Source: Burkholderiaceae bacterium
GTDB taxonomy: Bacteria; Pseudomonadota; Gammaproteobacteria; Burkholderiales; Burkholderiaceae
Length of the DNA: 36,546 bases
Direction of reading: 5' to 3'
Assembly: GCA_017997515.1 (NCBI GenBank)
Contig: JAGOEY010000001.1
Location: forward strand, 1 to 36,546
Position numbers and translations under genes: made by a program. The stretch's first letter is position 1; every line of letters begins with the position of its first letter. Below the pieces are notes generated by a model that had not been told where the DNA came from, did not search any database, and was given only the letters and a program-made list of their open reading frames with translations. Positions 28,881 to 36,546 of the stretch are shown here, in pieces.

Positions 28881-29954
28881 TCACACCACCACGGGTTCTG
28901 GCTCCAGGCGGATGCCGAAGCGTTCGTACACGCTGGTCTGGATCGCTTTGGCCAAAGTCATCACCTCGCCACCAGTGGCGCAGGTGGCGGGGTCGGCAAT
29001 ACCTTTGTTGACCAGCACCAGTGCCTGCTTTTCGTACACACTGGCGTTTCCCACCGACTTCCCCTTCCAGCCACAGGCGTCGATGAGCCAGCCTGCCGCC
29101 AGCTTGATGCTGCCGTCGGCCATGGGGTAGTGCACGATACGCGGCTCGCGGGCAATGATGTCGGCGCATTGCTCTGCGCTCACCGTCGGGTTTTTGAAAA
29201 AACTGCCCGCGTTGCCAACCACGGTGGGGTCGGGCAACTTGGCGCGCCGGATCTCGCAGATCCAGTCAAACAGCTGCTGTGCGCTGGGGCTGTCTACCCC
29301 CAGCTCTGCCTGTTTCCGCTCGATGTCGGCATACCCCAGCACCGGCTTCCAGGGCCGGGGCAGATGAAACCGCACCCGCGTGATGAGCGCCCGCCCACGC
29401 AGGCCGTGGCCGCGCAGCACACCGTCGTCACCTTCGGCAGCCGCATGTTTGAACACCGAGTCCCGGTAGCCAAATGCGCACTGGGCGGCATTCAGCGTGA
29501 AGCTCTGGCCGGTGTGTAAGTCCACCGCATCGAGTGAATGGAAGCGGTCTTGTAATTCCACGCCGTAGGCACCGATGTTTTGCACCGGGGAGGCTCCCAC
29601 TGTGCCGGGAATCAGCGCCAGGCTCTCCAGCCCCGGGAACCCTTGCTGCAGCGTCCACTCCACAAACGCATGCCAATTCTCGCCCGCACCCGCCTCGACA
29701 ACCCAGGCCTTTGGGGTGGTCTCCACCAGGCGACGGCCCATGATCTCGACCTTCAGCACCAGGGGTTTGACATCTCCGGTGATGACGATGTTGCTGCCCC
29801 CGCCCAGCACAAATTTGGGCAATGTCGCAATGGAGGGGGAGGTCATCAGCGCCTGTATATCGGCTTCGCTGCGCACACGCACCAGTTGGTGGGCGCGGGC
29901 CACAATACCAAAGGTATTCCAGGGCTGGAGGGGAACATTTTTCTCGACTAACAT
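28881..29954 (-). CDS. murB: UDP-N-acetylenolpyruvoylglucosamine reductase
   Basis: MurB reduces UDP-GlcNAc-enolpyruvate to UDP-MurNAc with NADPH and FAD, the second step of peptidoglycan precursor synthesis. The 357-residue type I enzyme has FVLGGGSNIVITGD (about 48-61) and LALIPGTVGASPVQNIGAYG for FAD binding. The catalytic Ser is S251 in GNAGSFFKNP, and a Glu close to the end (GIRLEPEPVVV) completes the site. ATG 29954 (MLVEKNVPLQPWNTFG) agrees with homologues; an ATG ten codons upstream is less likely. It diverges from yajQ with 53 bp between starts. Confidence 0.96.
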   Translation of the reverse strand: MLVEKNVPLQPWNTFGIVARAHQLVRVRSEADIQALMTSPSIATLPKFVLGGGSNIVITGDVKPLVLKVEIMGRRLVETTPKAWVVEAGAGENWHAFVEWTLQQGFPGLESLALIPGTVGASPVQNIGAYGVELQDRFHSLDAVDLHTGQSFTLNAAQCAFGYRDSVFKHAAAEGDDGVLRGHGLRGRALITRVRFHLPRPWKPVLGYADIERKQAELGVDSPSAQQLFDWICEIRRAKLPDPTVVGNAGSFFKNPTVSAEQCADIIAREPRIVHYPMADGSIKLAAGWLIDACGWKGKSVGNASVYEKQALVLVNKGIADPATCATGGEVMTLAKAIQTSVYERFGIRLEPEPVVV

Positions 29955-30007
29955 GGGCAGGATTGTCGCACCCGACACTTTCAAAACCTCTCTGAGACGA
30001 ATGAACC

Positions 30008-30493
30008 ATGCCTACTTTTGATACCGTTTGTGAAGCCGACCTCGTCAAGGTCAAAAATGCGGTCGAAAACACCTCCAAAGAAATCGGTACCCGCTTTGAC
30101 TTCAAGGGCACCGCTGCCTCCATCGAACTGAAAGACAAGGACATCACCCTCATTGGGGACGCCGAGTTCCAGCTCGACCAGATCCAGGACGTGCTGCGCA
30201 ACAAACTCACCAAACAGGAGGTGGACGTGCGTTTCCTCGACATCGGTGACTCCCAGAAAATGGGCGGCGACAAGGTCAAACAGGTCATCAAGGTGCGCAA
30301 CGGCATCGAGGCCGAGCTGGCCAAGAAGATCCAGCGCCTGGTGAAAGACAGCAAACTCAAGGTGCAAGCGGCCATCCAGGGGGACGCCGTGCGTATCACC
30401 GGCGCCAAACGCGACGACCTGCAGGCGGCCATGGCACTGATTCGCAAGGACATTGCCGACATGCCCCTGAGCTTCAACAACTTCCGCGACTGA
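30008..30493 (+). CDS. yajQ: YajQ family nucleotide-binding protein
   Basis: A 161-residue protein of the YajQ/DUF520 family. Members bind nucleotides; in Xanthomonas the homologue is a cyclic di-GMP effector that works with a transcription factor. The sequence starts [20 protein letters not shown] and contains [11 protein letters not shown] and [19 protein letters not shown]. It ends with PLSFNNFRD, the near-universal family end. The product has the standard length. Its TGA overlaps the ATG of the following protease gene (TGATG), so the two are coupled. Confidence 0.95.
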   Translation: MPTFDTVCEADLVKVKNAVENTSKEIGTRFDFKGTAASIELKDKDITLIGDAEFQLDQIQDVLRNKLTKQEVDVRFLDIGDSQKMGGDKVKQVIKVRNGIEAELAKKIQRLVKDSKLKVQAAIQGDAVRITGAKRDDLQAAMALIRKDIADMPLSFNNFRD

Positions 30494-31149
30494 TGTTTTT
30501 TTTGCGGCTCCCCCCAACAACCATCGCTGCGTTCACCCTGGCGCTGTGTGGGCTGGCGCAGGCACAAAACGTGGTGCTCACCGGTGTGCTGGGCAGCAAG
30601 GCACTGTTGGTGGTGGATGGGTCAGCCCCCAAGGCGGTAGGTGCGGGCGAATCACACCTGGGCATCAAGGTGGTGTCCGTTGCGCCCGACCGCGCGGTGG
30701 TCGACGCCCAGGGGGCCCGTCACACGCTGGTATTGGGAGAAACACCTTCACGCACAGGCGCGGCAAACCCCGTGGCCCAGGGACGGCGTATTGTGCTGAC
30801 CGCCGATGGGGGTGGGCACTTCATCGGCCAGGGCAGTGTCAACGGCAAAGTCATGCAGTTTCTGGTGGACACCGGCGCCACCTCGGTCGCCATTGGTGCA
30901 GCCGAAGCCGACCGCATGGGCCTCGATTACCGCAGCGGCCAACCCATTGCGCTGCGCACCGCAAACGGAAACGCCCAGGGCTGGCGCATCAAACTCCCGT
31001 CGGTGCGGGTGGGTGATGTCGAGCTGCGGGACGTGGATGCCGTCATCACACCCCAGGCCATGCCGTATGTGCTGCTGGGCAACAGCTTTTTGACACAGTT
31101 CCAGATGACCCGCCTGAACGACCAGATGGTGCTGGAAAAACGCTTCTGA
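30493..31149 (+). CDS. Retropepsin-like aspartic protease, exported
   Basis: A 218-residue protein with a signal peptide ([20 protein letters not shown], cleavage near AQA) and a C-terminal clan AA aspartic protease domain (TIGR02281 type). The catalytic motif is FLVDTGATSVAIG with D126, preceded by GQGSVNGKVMQ and followed by MPYVLLGNSFLTQF, the flap/dimer features of retropepsins. A single DTG motif means it would act as a homodimer. The first part (about 26-90) is a small beta-rich domain with no name known to me. It overlaps yajQ by one base and is 5 nt before the next gene, so three genes form one unit. Confidence 0.88.
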   Translation: MFFLRLPPTTIAAFTLALCGLAQAQNVVLTGVLGSKALLVVDGSAPKAVGAGESHLGIKVVSVAPDRAVVDAQGARHTLVLGETPSRTGAANPVAQGRRIVLTADGGGHFIGQGSVNGKVMQFLVDTGATSVAIGAAEADRMGLDYRSGQPIALRTANGNAQGWRIKLPSVRVGDVELRDVDAVITPQAMPYVLLGNSFLTQFQMTRLNDQMVLEKRF

Positions 31150-31154
31150 CACCC

Positions 31155-32129
31155 ATGGCACTGCACCACCCTACCCACCTGCCGCAGGCTGTTGACGACG
31201 ACAGCTACGAAGACTTGTTGAGCCTGTGGTCTGACCTGGAGTCTGGCTTGGCAGTGCTGCTGGGCAACCCGTTCGAGGTGCAGGAATTTGTGCTGAAAGT
31301 GCAGCAATACGACCGCTGGATGCAGACCCTGCTGCAGCAGGACACCGATGCATCGCTGTACCTGCTGTTCCAGTTGGCATCCACCTCCACCATGGGGTAC
31401 AGCACCTCACACGCTTTGGTATGTGCGGCACTCTGCCACATCACCGCCGTTGAACTGGCCCTGCCAGCCAGCGAGCGCATCCACCTCGTGTATGCCGCCA
31501 TGACAATGAACATTGCCATGACCGCCCTGCAGGATGAATTGGCGCTGCAAAAAGACAGGCCCTCCGCAGAGCAACAGGCCGCCATCCAAACCCACGCCGC
31601 TCGCGGACGCCAGATGCTGGAGCAACTGGGCGTACGGGACATGCTGTGGCTGGACACCGTGGCAGCACACCACCTGGACCACAAGGTTTCTGGCACCGAC
31701 CTCCGGCAACTGCCGCCCGCCACCCGGCTGGCGCACATGCTGCGTACAGTGGATCGTTATGCCGCACTGATCAGCCCCCGGCAGTCGCGCCCCGGCGGCA
31801 GTGCGTCCGAATCGGCCAAAACAATTACTGCAGCGCGTGATGAGGTGAGCCAGGCGCTGGTACAGGTGGTGGGACTGACGCCACCCGGCACCTTTGTTCG
31901 GCTGGACACGGGTGATATCGCGGTGGTTCTGCGCCGCCGCGAAACAGACAACCAGCCGCTGGTGGCCACTGTGATGGATGCCCATGGCGACCCCATCACC
32001 CCGCCCCGCCTGCAACTGGCGCGGAGCACTGGTCCACGCATCAAGGCCGGCCTGGCCCGGTCCGCCGTACCGCTGGACCTGGACCACCGCACGATGGTGC
32101 GGCTTGGTATCTTTGCCGCAATGAAATAG
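31155..32129 (+). CDS. Degenerate HD-GYP-like protein
   Basis: A 324-residue soluble protein whose middle resembles an HD-GYP cyclic di-GMP phosphodiesterase but lacks key residues. H86 (YSTSHALVC), H147 and the pair H172-H173 (AAHHLDHKVSG) are present. Where the HD pair should be, the sequence reads AMTMNIAMTALQDE (Met118-Asn119), and GYP is replaced by VSGTDL. The following RLAHMLRTVDRYAALISPR fits the HD-GYP helix that carries a conserved Asp. The C-terminus (about 250-324) is an added beta-rich region (GTFVRLDTGDIAVVLRR), as seen in other HD-GYP proteins. It is probably not an active phosphodiesterase. It lies 5 nt after the protease gene. Confidence 0.75.
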   Translation: MALHHPTHLPQAVDDDSYEDLLSLWSDLESGLAVLLGNPFEVQEFVLKVQQYDRWMQTLLQQDTDASLYLLFQLASTSTMGYSTSHALVCAALCHITAVELALPASERIHLVYAAMTMNIAMTALQDELALQKDRPSAEQQAAIQTHAARGRQMLEQLGVRDMLWLDTVAAHHLDHKVSGTDLRQLPPATRLAHMLRTVDRYAALISPRQSRPGGSASESAKTITAARDEVSQALVQVVGLTPPGTFVRLDTGDIAVVLRRRETDNQPLVATVMDAHGDPITPPRLQLARSTGPRIKAGLARSAVPLDLDHRTMVRLGIFAAMK

Positions 32130-32131
32130 GG

Positions 32132-32256
32132 ACACCCCCAGGCTTCGCGGACTGCGTTCCGCTACTCCTTCCCCCTTGCAGGGGGCTCCACCAGCAGCCC
32201 GGCGCAGCCGGTTCTGCGGTGTCTGCTGGAAGGGGGCACCGGGCCTGTTTCACAGC
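32132..32256 (+). repeat. GC-rich multi-hairpin intergenic repeat, family 3
   Basis: Fills the convergent gap between the HD-GYP-like gene and plsY. It contains the perfect hairpin CCCCCT-TGC-AGGGGG (32171-32185) and several GGCTGC/GCAGCC-like stems, and it ends GGGCCTGTTTCACA, close to the end of the family 2 repeat (GGGGGTGTTTCACA). No second copy is in the window, so the call rests on this similarity and on my memory of such elements in Comamonadaceae. Confidence 0.5.
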
Positions 32257-32266
32257 CCTTGGCTGT

Positions 32267-32935
32267 TTATTTTTTGCGGGGTTTGGCGGAAGTGGCTGGG
32301 GCTTCTGGTTTCTTCTTGCTGCCCAGGCGCGACTCTTTGCCTTCGATCAGGCGCTGGATGTTTTCGCGGTGCCGCCAGAACAGGAGCATGGCCATCACAC
32401 TGATGGCGGCCAGGATACGTTTGTCCATGGACCAGGCCACACCGCCAGCCATCAGGTAATAGACAGGCGCAAACAAAGCGGCGGCCAGCGAAGCCAGTGA
32501 TGAATAGCGAAAAAAGAAGGCAATGATGAGCCAGGTGGCGGCTGTGGCCAGGCCCAGCAACCAGTCAATACCGACCAACACCCCCAAAGCCGTCGCAACA
32601 CCTTTGCCGCCCTGAAAACGGAAGAACACCGGGTAGAGGTGCCCGAGGAATGCGCCCAGCGCCACCAATGCCACCGTGCCGTCGCCCAGGCCGTAGGGTT
32701 CACCAAACCAGCGCACCAGCGCCACTGGCAACCAGCCCTTGGCGGCATCCAGCAGCAAGGTGACGACTGCGGCGGCCTTGCTGCCCGAGCGCAGCACGTT
32801 GGTGGCCCCCGGGTTTTTGCTGCCGTAGGTGCGTGGGTCATTCAGCCCCATCACACGGCTCACGATCACCGCAAACGACAGAGAACCTATTAGGTAGGCC
32901 GCAATGGCGGCGAGGAGGGGGTATGCGTAATTCAA
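32267..32935 (-). CDS. plsY: Glycerol-3-phosphate acyltransferase PlsY
   Basis: PlsY transfers an acyl group from acyl phosphate to glycerol-3-phosphate in the inner membrane, giving lysophosphatidate. The 222-residue protein has about five membrane segments. The three family motifs are [31 protein letters not shown] and [18 protein letters not shown]. The C-terminus is a long basic tail ([18 protein letters not shown]). I start at TTG 32935 because GGAG lies 5-6 nt before it and the reading beyond has no homology; an ATT one codon earlier is the alternative. The ybaK gene ends 58 bp upstream. Confidence 0.92.
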   Translation of the reverse strand: MNYAYPLLAAIAAYLIGSLSFAVIVSRVMGLNDPRTYGSKNPGATNVLRSGSKAAAVVTLLLDAAKGWLPVALVRWFGEPYGLGDGTVALVALGAFLGHLYPVFFRFQGGKGVATALGVLVGIDWLLGLATAATWLIIAFFFRYSSLASLAAALFAPVYYLMAGGVAWSMDKRILAAISVMAMLLFWRHRENIQRLIEGKESRLGSKKKPEAPATSAKPRKK

Positions 32936-32993
32936 AATGTCTCCAACTTCATGCAGGGCTGGATTCTGCCAGCCGCGCGGCCCGCTACCGGAA

Positions 32994-33485
32994 TCACATC
33001 TCCAGCGCGCACTGCACCGGCTTGGCACCCAGCAACTGCACACAGACCTGCGGGTCCAGCCCGACCAGGTAACCCCGCCGTCCCCCGTTGAGGGTAATGT
33101 GGGGCAGCGCGAGAACACTCTCTTCGATATACACCGGCATGGCACGCCGAGTGCCAAAAGGCGAGGTTCCGCCCACCAGGTAACCGCTGTGCCGGTTGGC
33201 CACTTCGGGTTTGCAGGGCTCGACCGATTTGGCGCCAATCTGCCGCGCCAGGTTTTTGGTGGAGACGGTGCGGTTGCCGTGCATCAGCACCAGCAGCGGT
33301 TTGGCGTCCTGGTCCTGCATCACCAGCGTCTTGACCACGGTGAACGGATCCAGCCCCAGCACCTGGGCGCTGTGCTGCGCGCCGCCGTGCTCCAGGTATT
33401 CATACGGGTGCTCGGTGAACGGCACCCCGTGGGCACGCAGCAGCTGCGTGGCCGGGGTTTCGCTGACATGCACCTTCTTGGCCAT
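32994..33485 (-). CDS. ybaK: Cys-tRNA(Pro)/Cys-tRNA(Cys) deacylase YbaK
   Basis: A 163-residue YbaK/EbsC family protein that removes wrongly attached amino acids, chiefly Cys from tRNA-Pro. It begins [20 protein letters not shown], with [19 protein letters not shown] and VVKTLVMQ holding the conserved Lys. [19 protein letters not shown] follows, the standard GxxSPFG loop. The start is ATG 33485; it lacks a Shine-Dalgarno and is 11 nt after the stop of the aldo/keto reductase gene, so coupling is likely. The intervening TTTTTATAGCA may be a fragment of the family 1 repeat. Confidence 0.93.
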   Translation of the reverse strand: MAKKVHVSETPATQLLRAHGVPFTEHPYEYLEHGGAQHSAQVLGLDPFTVVKTLVMQDQDAKPLLVLMHGNRTVSTKNLARQIGAKSVEPCKPEVANRHSGYLVGGTSPFGTRRAMPVYIEESVLALPHITLNGGRRGYLVGLDPQVCVQLLGAKPVQCALEM

Positions 33486-33496
33486 TGCTATAAAAA

Positions 33497-34558
33497 TCAG
33501 AGCGCAGGATCGCGGATATCCCAGCGGATGCGGTCGATTTCGGCCAAAATTTCCGGCGACAGTGTGGTGCCGTAGGCGTCCAGGTCTTCGTCCAGCTGCG
33601 CCACCGAGGTGACACCGATGATGGTGCTGGCCACCTGCCATTTGGTGTAGCAAAAAGCCAGCGCCAACTGTGCGGGAGTGAGCCCGTTGTCGCGTGCCAA
33701 GGTGTTGTAGCGGCGAGCCGCCTCCAGCGCTTCGGGGCGGCCCCAGCGCTGCTTGCGCACCGATTCGTAGCTGGAAATACGCGCGCCCTGCGGCGCATCC
33801 GGCCCGCTGGTGCCACTCTGGTCGTATTTGCCGGTGAGCAGGCCAAAAGCCAGCGGTGAATAGGCCAGCAGCGACACCCCCAGCCGGTGCATGGTCTCAT
33901 CCAGGCCGTTTTCCAGCGTGCGGCTCACCAGGCAGTACACGTTTTGCACCGTGGCCACACGCGGCAGCCCGTGCTGCTCAGCCAGGCGCACAAACTCATG
34001 CACACCGTACGGTGTTTCGTTGGACAAACCGATGTGACGCACCTTGCCGGACTTCACCAGGCTGTCCAAGGCCTTGAGCTGTTCATGGATGGGCGTGGCC
34101 GATGTTTCCTTGGCCGGGTCGTAATACATGTTGCCAAAGGCGGGCACATGCCGCTCAGGCCAGTGGATCTGGTACAGGTCGATCACATCGGTCTGCAGGC
34201 GGCGCAGGCTGGCTTCACACGAGGCGACGATGTCTGCAGCCGTCATGCCGCTGCCCTCACGCACCCAGGGCATACCCCGCGACGGGCCCGCCACCTTGGT
34301 GGCAACGGTGAGTTTTTGCCGAGCGCCCGGGTTCTTGGCGAACCAGTTGCCGATGATGGTTTCGGTGGCACCAAAGGTTTCCTTGCGTGCAGGAACCGCG
34401 TACATCTCTGCGGTATCAAGAAAATCGACACCCCGCTCGAGTGAACGGCTCAGGATGGTGTGGGCTGTGGCCTCATTCACCTGTTCGCCAAAGGTCATGG
34501 TGCCAAGGCAGATGGGGGTGACGCGCAAATCGCTGTGGCCAAGTTGGACTTTTTGCAT
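33497..34558 (-). CDS. tas: NADP(H)-dependent aldo/keto reductase, Tas-like
   Basis: A 353-residue cytosolic (beta/alpha)8 aldo/keto reductase close to E. coli Tas. The tetrad is D48 and Y53 (FLDTAEMYAVPARKE), K88 (VATKVAGPSRG) and H132 (YQIHWPERH). The Tas-like opening LGHSDLRVTPICLGTMTFGE and the segment SNETPYGVHEF support the subfamily call. The physiological substrate is unknown. ATG 34558 (MQKVQLGHSD) matches the Tas start; an ATG four codons upstream (34570) is possible. It diverges from the alpha/beta hydrolase gene with about 120 bp between. Confidence 0.9.
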   Translation of the reverse strand: MQKVQLGHSDLRVTPICLGTMTFGEQVNEATAHTILSRSLERGVDFLDTAEMYAVPARKETFGATETIIGNWFAKNPGARQKLTVATKVAGPSRGMPWVREGSGMTAADIVASCEASLRRLQTDVIDLYQIHWPERHVPAFGNMYYDPAKETSATPIHEQLKALDSLVKSGKVRHIGLSNETPYGVHEFVRLAEQHGLPRVATVQNVYCLVSRTLENGLDETMHRLGVSLLAYSPLAFGLLTGKYDQSGTSGPDAPQGARISSYESVRKQRWGRPEALEAARRYNTLARDNGLTPAQLALAFCYTKWQVASTIIGVTSVAQLDEDLDAYGTTLSPEILAEIDRIRWDIRDPAL

Positions 34559-34681
34559 GAAAGACTGCATCTCACTGGATAAGCCGGTCGTGCCGGCGGG
34601 AAGCCTCCAGTTTACGGGTGTGCGCCATTTCCTGCCGCGGGCTTGTCCTGCACTTGACTGCGGGCGGGGCTGCTCTTTTCT

Positions 34682-35608
34682 ATGATCCAGCCGATGTACC
34701 AAGTCCTCCAGCCGTCCCGCAGTGAATATGTGCCTGTGCGCACCCAGTCGTACCACGTGCGGATGTGGGGCACGCCAAGGCCGGGCACCCCACCACTGGT
34801 CCTGCTGCATGGCTGGATGGATGTGTCGGCGTCATGGCAGTTTGTGGTGGACGCGTTGGCACAACAACGCCATGTGATCGCCCCGGACTGGCGGGGTTTT
34901 GGCCTGACGCAGGGCCCGCGTGTGGACACCTACTGGCTGGCCGACTACCTGGGCGACCTGGACTTTCTGCTCGACCACTATGCGGCAGACACGCCGGTGG
35001 ACCTGGTGGGGCACAGCATGGGCGGCAACATCGCCATGCTGTATGCGGGTGTGCGGCCCGCGCGTATCCGGCGCCTGGTGAACCTGGAAGGTTTTGGCAT
35101 GCCAGCCACCCGCCCCACACAGGTGGCGGGCCGGTATGGCAAGTGGATGGACAGCGTCAAATCGCTGCACCGTGGCGACATGGCCCTCAAGGACTACAGC
35201 GACGTACAAGGTGTGGCCCGGCGCCTGATGAAGACCAACCCGCGACTCCCCCAGGACAAGGCCGACTGGCTGGCGGGGCACTGGGCACAACCGGTAACGC
35301 AGGCGGACGGCAGCACCGCGTGGCACATCCTGGGCGACCCCGCACACAAACTCAACAGCGCCCAGCTGTACCAGGTGGAGGAAACACTGGCGCTCTACCG
35401 CTGCATCACGGCCCCCACTTTGGCCGTGGAGGCATCGGATGACAGCCTCCAGCAATGGTGGGGCACAGCCTATACGCTGGCCGACTACCACCAGCGCCTG
35501 CAGTCCGTTGCCAACTGCCAGGTAGCCGTGGTGCAGGACGCAGCACACATGCTGCACCACGACCAACCACGGCAAGTGGCACGCATTCTGGAAGATTTTT
35601 TACGCTAA
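34682..35608 (+). CDS. Alpha/beta hydrolase
   Basis: A 308-residue soluble hydrolase of the alpha/beta fold. The oxyanion segment is LLHGWMDVSASW (about 41-52), followed by DWRGFGLT. The nucleophile elbow is GHSMGG with S112, and the catalytic His is in QDAAHMLHHDQP near residue 290. HGWMD and the NLEGFGMP segment after the elbow resemble the serine hydrolase-like (SERHL) group. The substrate cannot be predicted. The first ATG (34682) is used; the ATG at 34694 is an alternative, and neither has a good ribosome-binding site. A weak hairpin AAGCCT-CGCA-AGGCTT follows at 35621-35636. Confidence 0.85.
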   Translation: MIQPMYQVLQPSRSEYVPVRTQSYHVRMWGTPRPGTPPLVLLHGWMDVSASWQFVVDALAQQRHVIAPDWRGFGLTQGPRVDTYWLADYLGDLDFLLDHYAADTPVDLVGHSMGGNIAMLYAGVRPARIRRLVNLEGFGMPATRPTQVAGRYGKWMDSVKSLHRGDMALKDYSDVQGVARRLMKTNPRLPQDKADWLAGHWAQPVTQADGSTAWHILGDPAHKLNSAQLYQVEETLALYRCITAPTLAVEASDDSLQQWWGTAYTLADYHQRLQSVANCQVAVVQDAAHMLHHDQPRQVARILEDFLR

Positions 35609-35701
35609 GCACTTCATACCAAGCCTCGCAAGGCTTTGTGACCTGTGCCCCATATGCGTGAGAAAATAGCGGGTTATCCCCCAAACCCGAAAGAAAACGC
35701 C

Positions 35702-35785
35702 ATGGACGCAGAACAAATCAACCTCATTGGTACCCAACTCTCCGATCTGGGCGCACGGACGGAAGATTTACGGAGGTATCTTTGA
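35702..35785 (+). other. prfB zero-frame leader peptide and frameshift site
   Basis: The zero-frame leader is 27 codons ending at TGA 35783-35785. CGGAGG followed by TATCTTTGAC is the autoregulatory +1 frameshift site: when RF2 is scarce the ribosome pauses at UGA and slips, making more RF2. Confidence 0.95.
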
Positions 35786-36546
35786 CTTCGATGCCAAATC
35801 CGAAAGACTGAGGACGGTTAACGCGTCCCTCGAAGACCCCAGCGTCTGGAACGACCCCAAGCGGGCCCAGGAACTCGGCAAAGAGAAAAAAGCGCTCGAC
35901 GGTGTGGTCGTCACGCTGGACATGCTCACGCGTGAAATCTCTGACAACACCGAGCTATATCAGATGTCGAAGGACGAAGGCGACTTCGATGGCCTTGCTT
36001 CCATCCAGGCGGACGTTGCCAAGCTGGCCGCCACCGTGGAGCAGCTGGAATTCCGCCGCATGTTCAACAACCCGGCCGACCCCCTGCCCTGCTTCCTGGA
36101 CATCCAGGCCGGTGCGGGTGGCACGGAAGCCTGCGACTGGGCCAGCATGCTTCTGCGCCAGTACCTCAAGTACGCGGAACGCAAGGGCTTCAAAACCACG
36201 ATCGAAGACGAAACCGCAGGCGACACCGCAGGCATCAAGGGTGCGACCATCAAGATCGAGGGTGAATACGCCTTTGGCCTGCTGCGCACCGAAACCGGTG
36301 TACACCGCCTGGTGCGCAAGTCACCGTTCGACAGCTCGGGTGGACGCCATACCAGTTTTGCCAGCGTGTTTGTGTACCCCGAGGTGGACGACTCGATCGA
36401 GATCGAGATCAACCCCTCGGACGTGCGCACCGACACCTTCCGTGCCAGTGGCGCGGGTGGCCAGCACATCAACAAGACCGACTCGGCGGTGCGCCTCACG
36501 CACATCCCCACCGGTATCGTGGTGCAGTGCCAAGACGGACGCAGCC
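35702..36546 (+). CDS. prfB: Peptide chain release factor 2 with programmed +1 frameshift (3' end cut)
   Basis: RF2 reads UGA and UAA stop codons and releases the finished protein. The reading frame starts at ATG 35702 ([10 protein letters not shown]) and meets an in-frame TGA at 35783-35785. The signal is the classic one: an internal Shine-Dalgarno CGGAGG (35771-35776), then TAT CTT TGA C. After a +1 slip at CTT, reading continues at GAC 35784 as [19 protein letters not shown]. The continuing frame shows the SPF codon-recognition tripeptide in [15 protein letters not shown] and the catalytic GGQ in [19 protein letters not shown]. The gene runs off the window about 75 residues before its expected end. 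Because of the frameshift it is not seen as one open frame. Confidence 0.97.

Overview
This 36.5 kb window looks like an ordinary piece of chromosome from a betaproteobacterium of the Comamonadaceae (Rhodoferax/Polaromonas/Acidovorax type). This is inferred from high GC, the Bug-type solute receptor, a phasin, the order folC-dedD-cvpA-purF, and short dispersed repeats of the kind I associate with that family. No rRNA, IS element, prophage, integrase or CRISPR array is visible. The window is cut inside clpB at the left and inside prfB at the right.

Layout. 1-9.3 kb: clpB (partial, -) diverges from an orphan Bug receptor (+). Then come an MFS exporter (-), a LOG-family protein (+), a second MFS gene in one unit with rmuC (-), and a ccdAB-like toxin-antitoxin pair (-). 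9.3-13 kb: a minus-strand run pncB, nhaD, 2-hydroxyacid dehydrogenase. 13.2-18.5 kb: csbD and an exported cysteine-repeat protein (+), a thioesterase (-), a phasin (+), a patatin lipoprotein (-), an Fe(III)-binding protein (+) and a short-chain dehydrogenase (+), several closed by textbook terminators.

18.6-24.9 kb: three tRNAs (Ala-GGC, Glu-TTC, Asp-GTC, transcribed leftward) whose promoter sits in the 3' end of gltX. Upstream of gltX, all on the minus strand, are purF, cvpA, dedD (SPOR) and folC. 24.9-28 kb (+): an ArsC/Spx-like reductase, a glycine-zipper protein, argG and ppnP. 28-30 kb (-): a membrane protein with a Gly/Cys-rich tail, and murB. 30-32.1 kb (+): yajQ, a retropepsin-like protease and a degenerate HD-GYP protein. 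32.2-34.6 kb (-): plsY, ybaK and a tas-like aldo/keto reductase. 34.7-36.5 kb (+): an alpha/beta hydrolase and prfB with its programmed +1 frameshift.

Most genes are housekeeping: proteostasis, NAD salvage, purine, folate and arginine synthesis, peptidoglycan and phospholipid synthesis, tRNA charging and translation termination. The points most worth a second look are the antitoxin, which appears to join an AbrB-like N-terminus to a CcdA-like C-terminus and has an inverted-repeat operator; a protein with three CxxLxGNAKDxC repeats beside csbD; a duplicated 15-bp element around the phasin promoter; a perfect 18-bp palindrome before the short-chain dehydrogenase; and at least three families of dispersed repeats, one of which appears to lie inside the dedD coding sequence.
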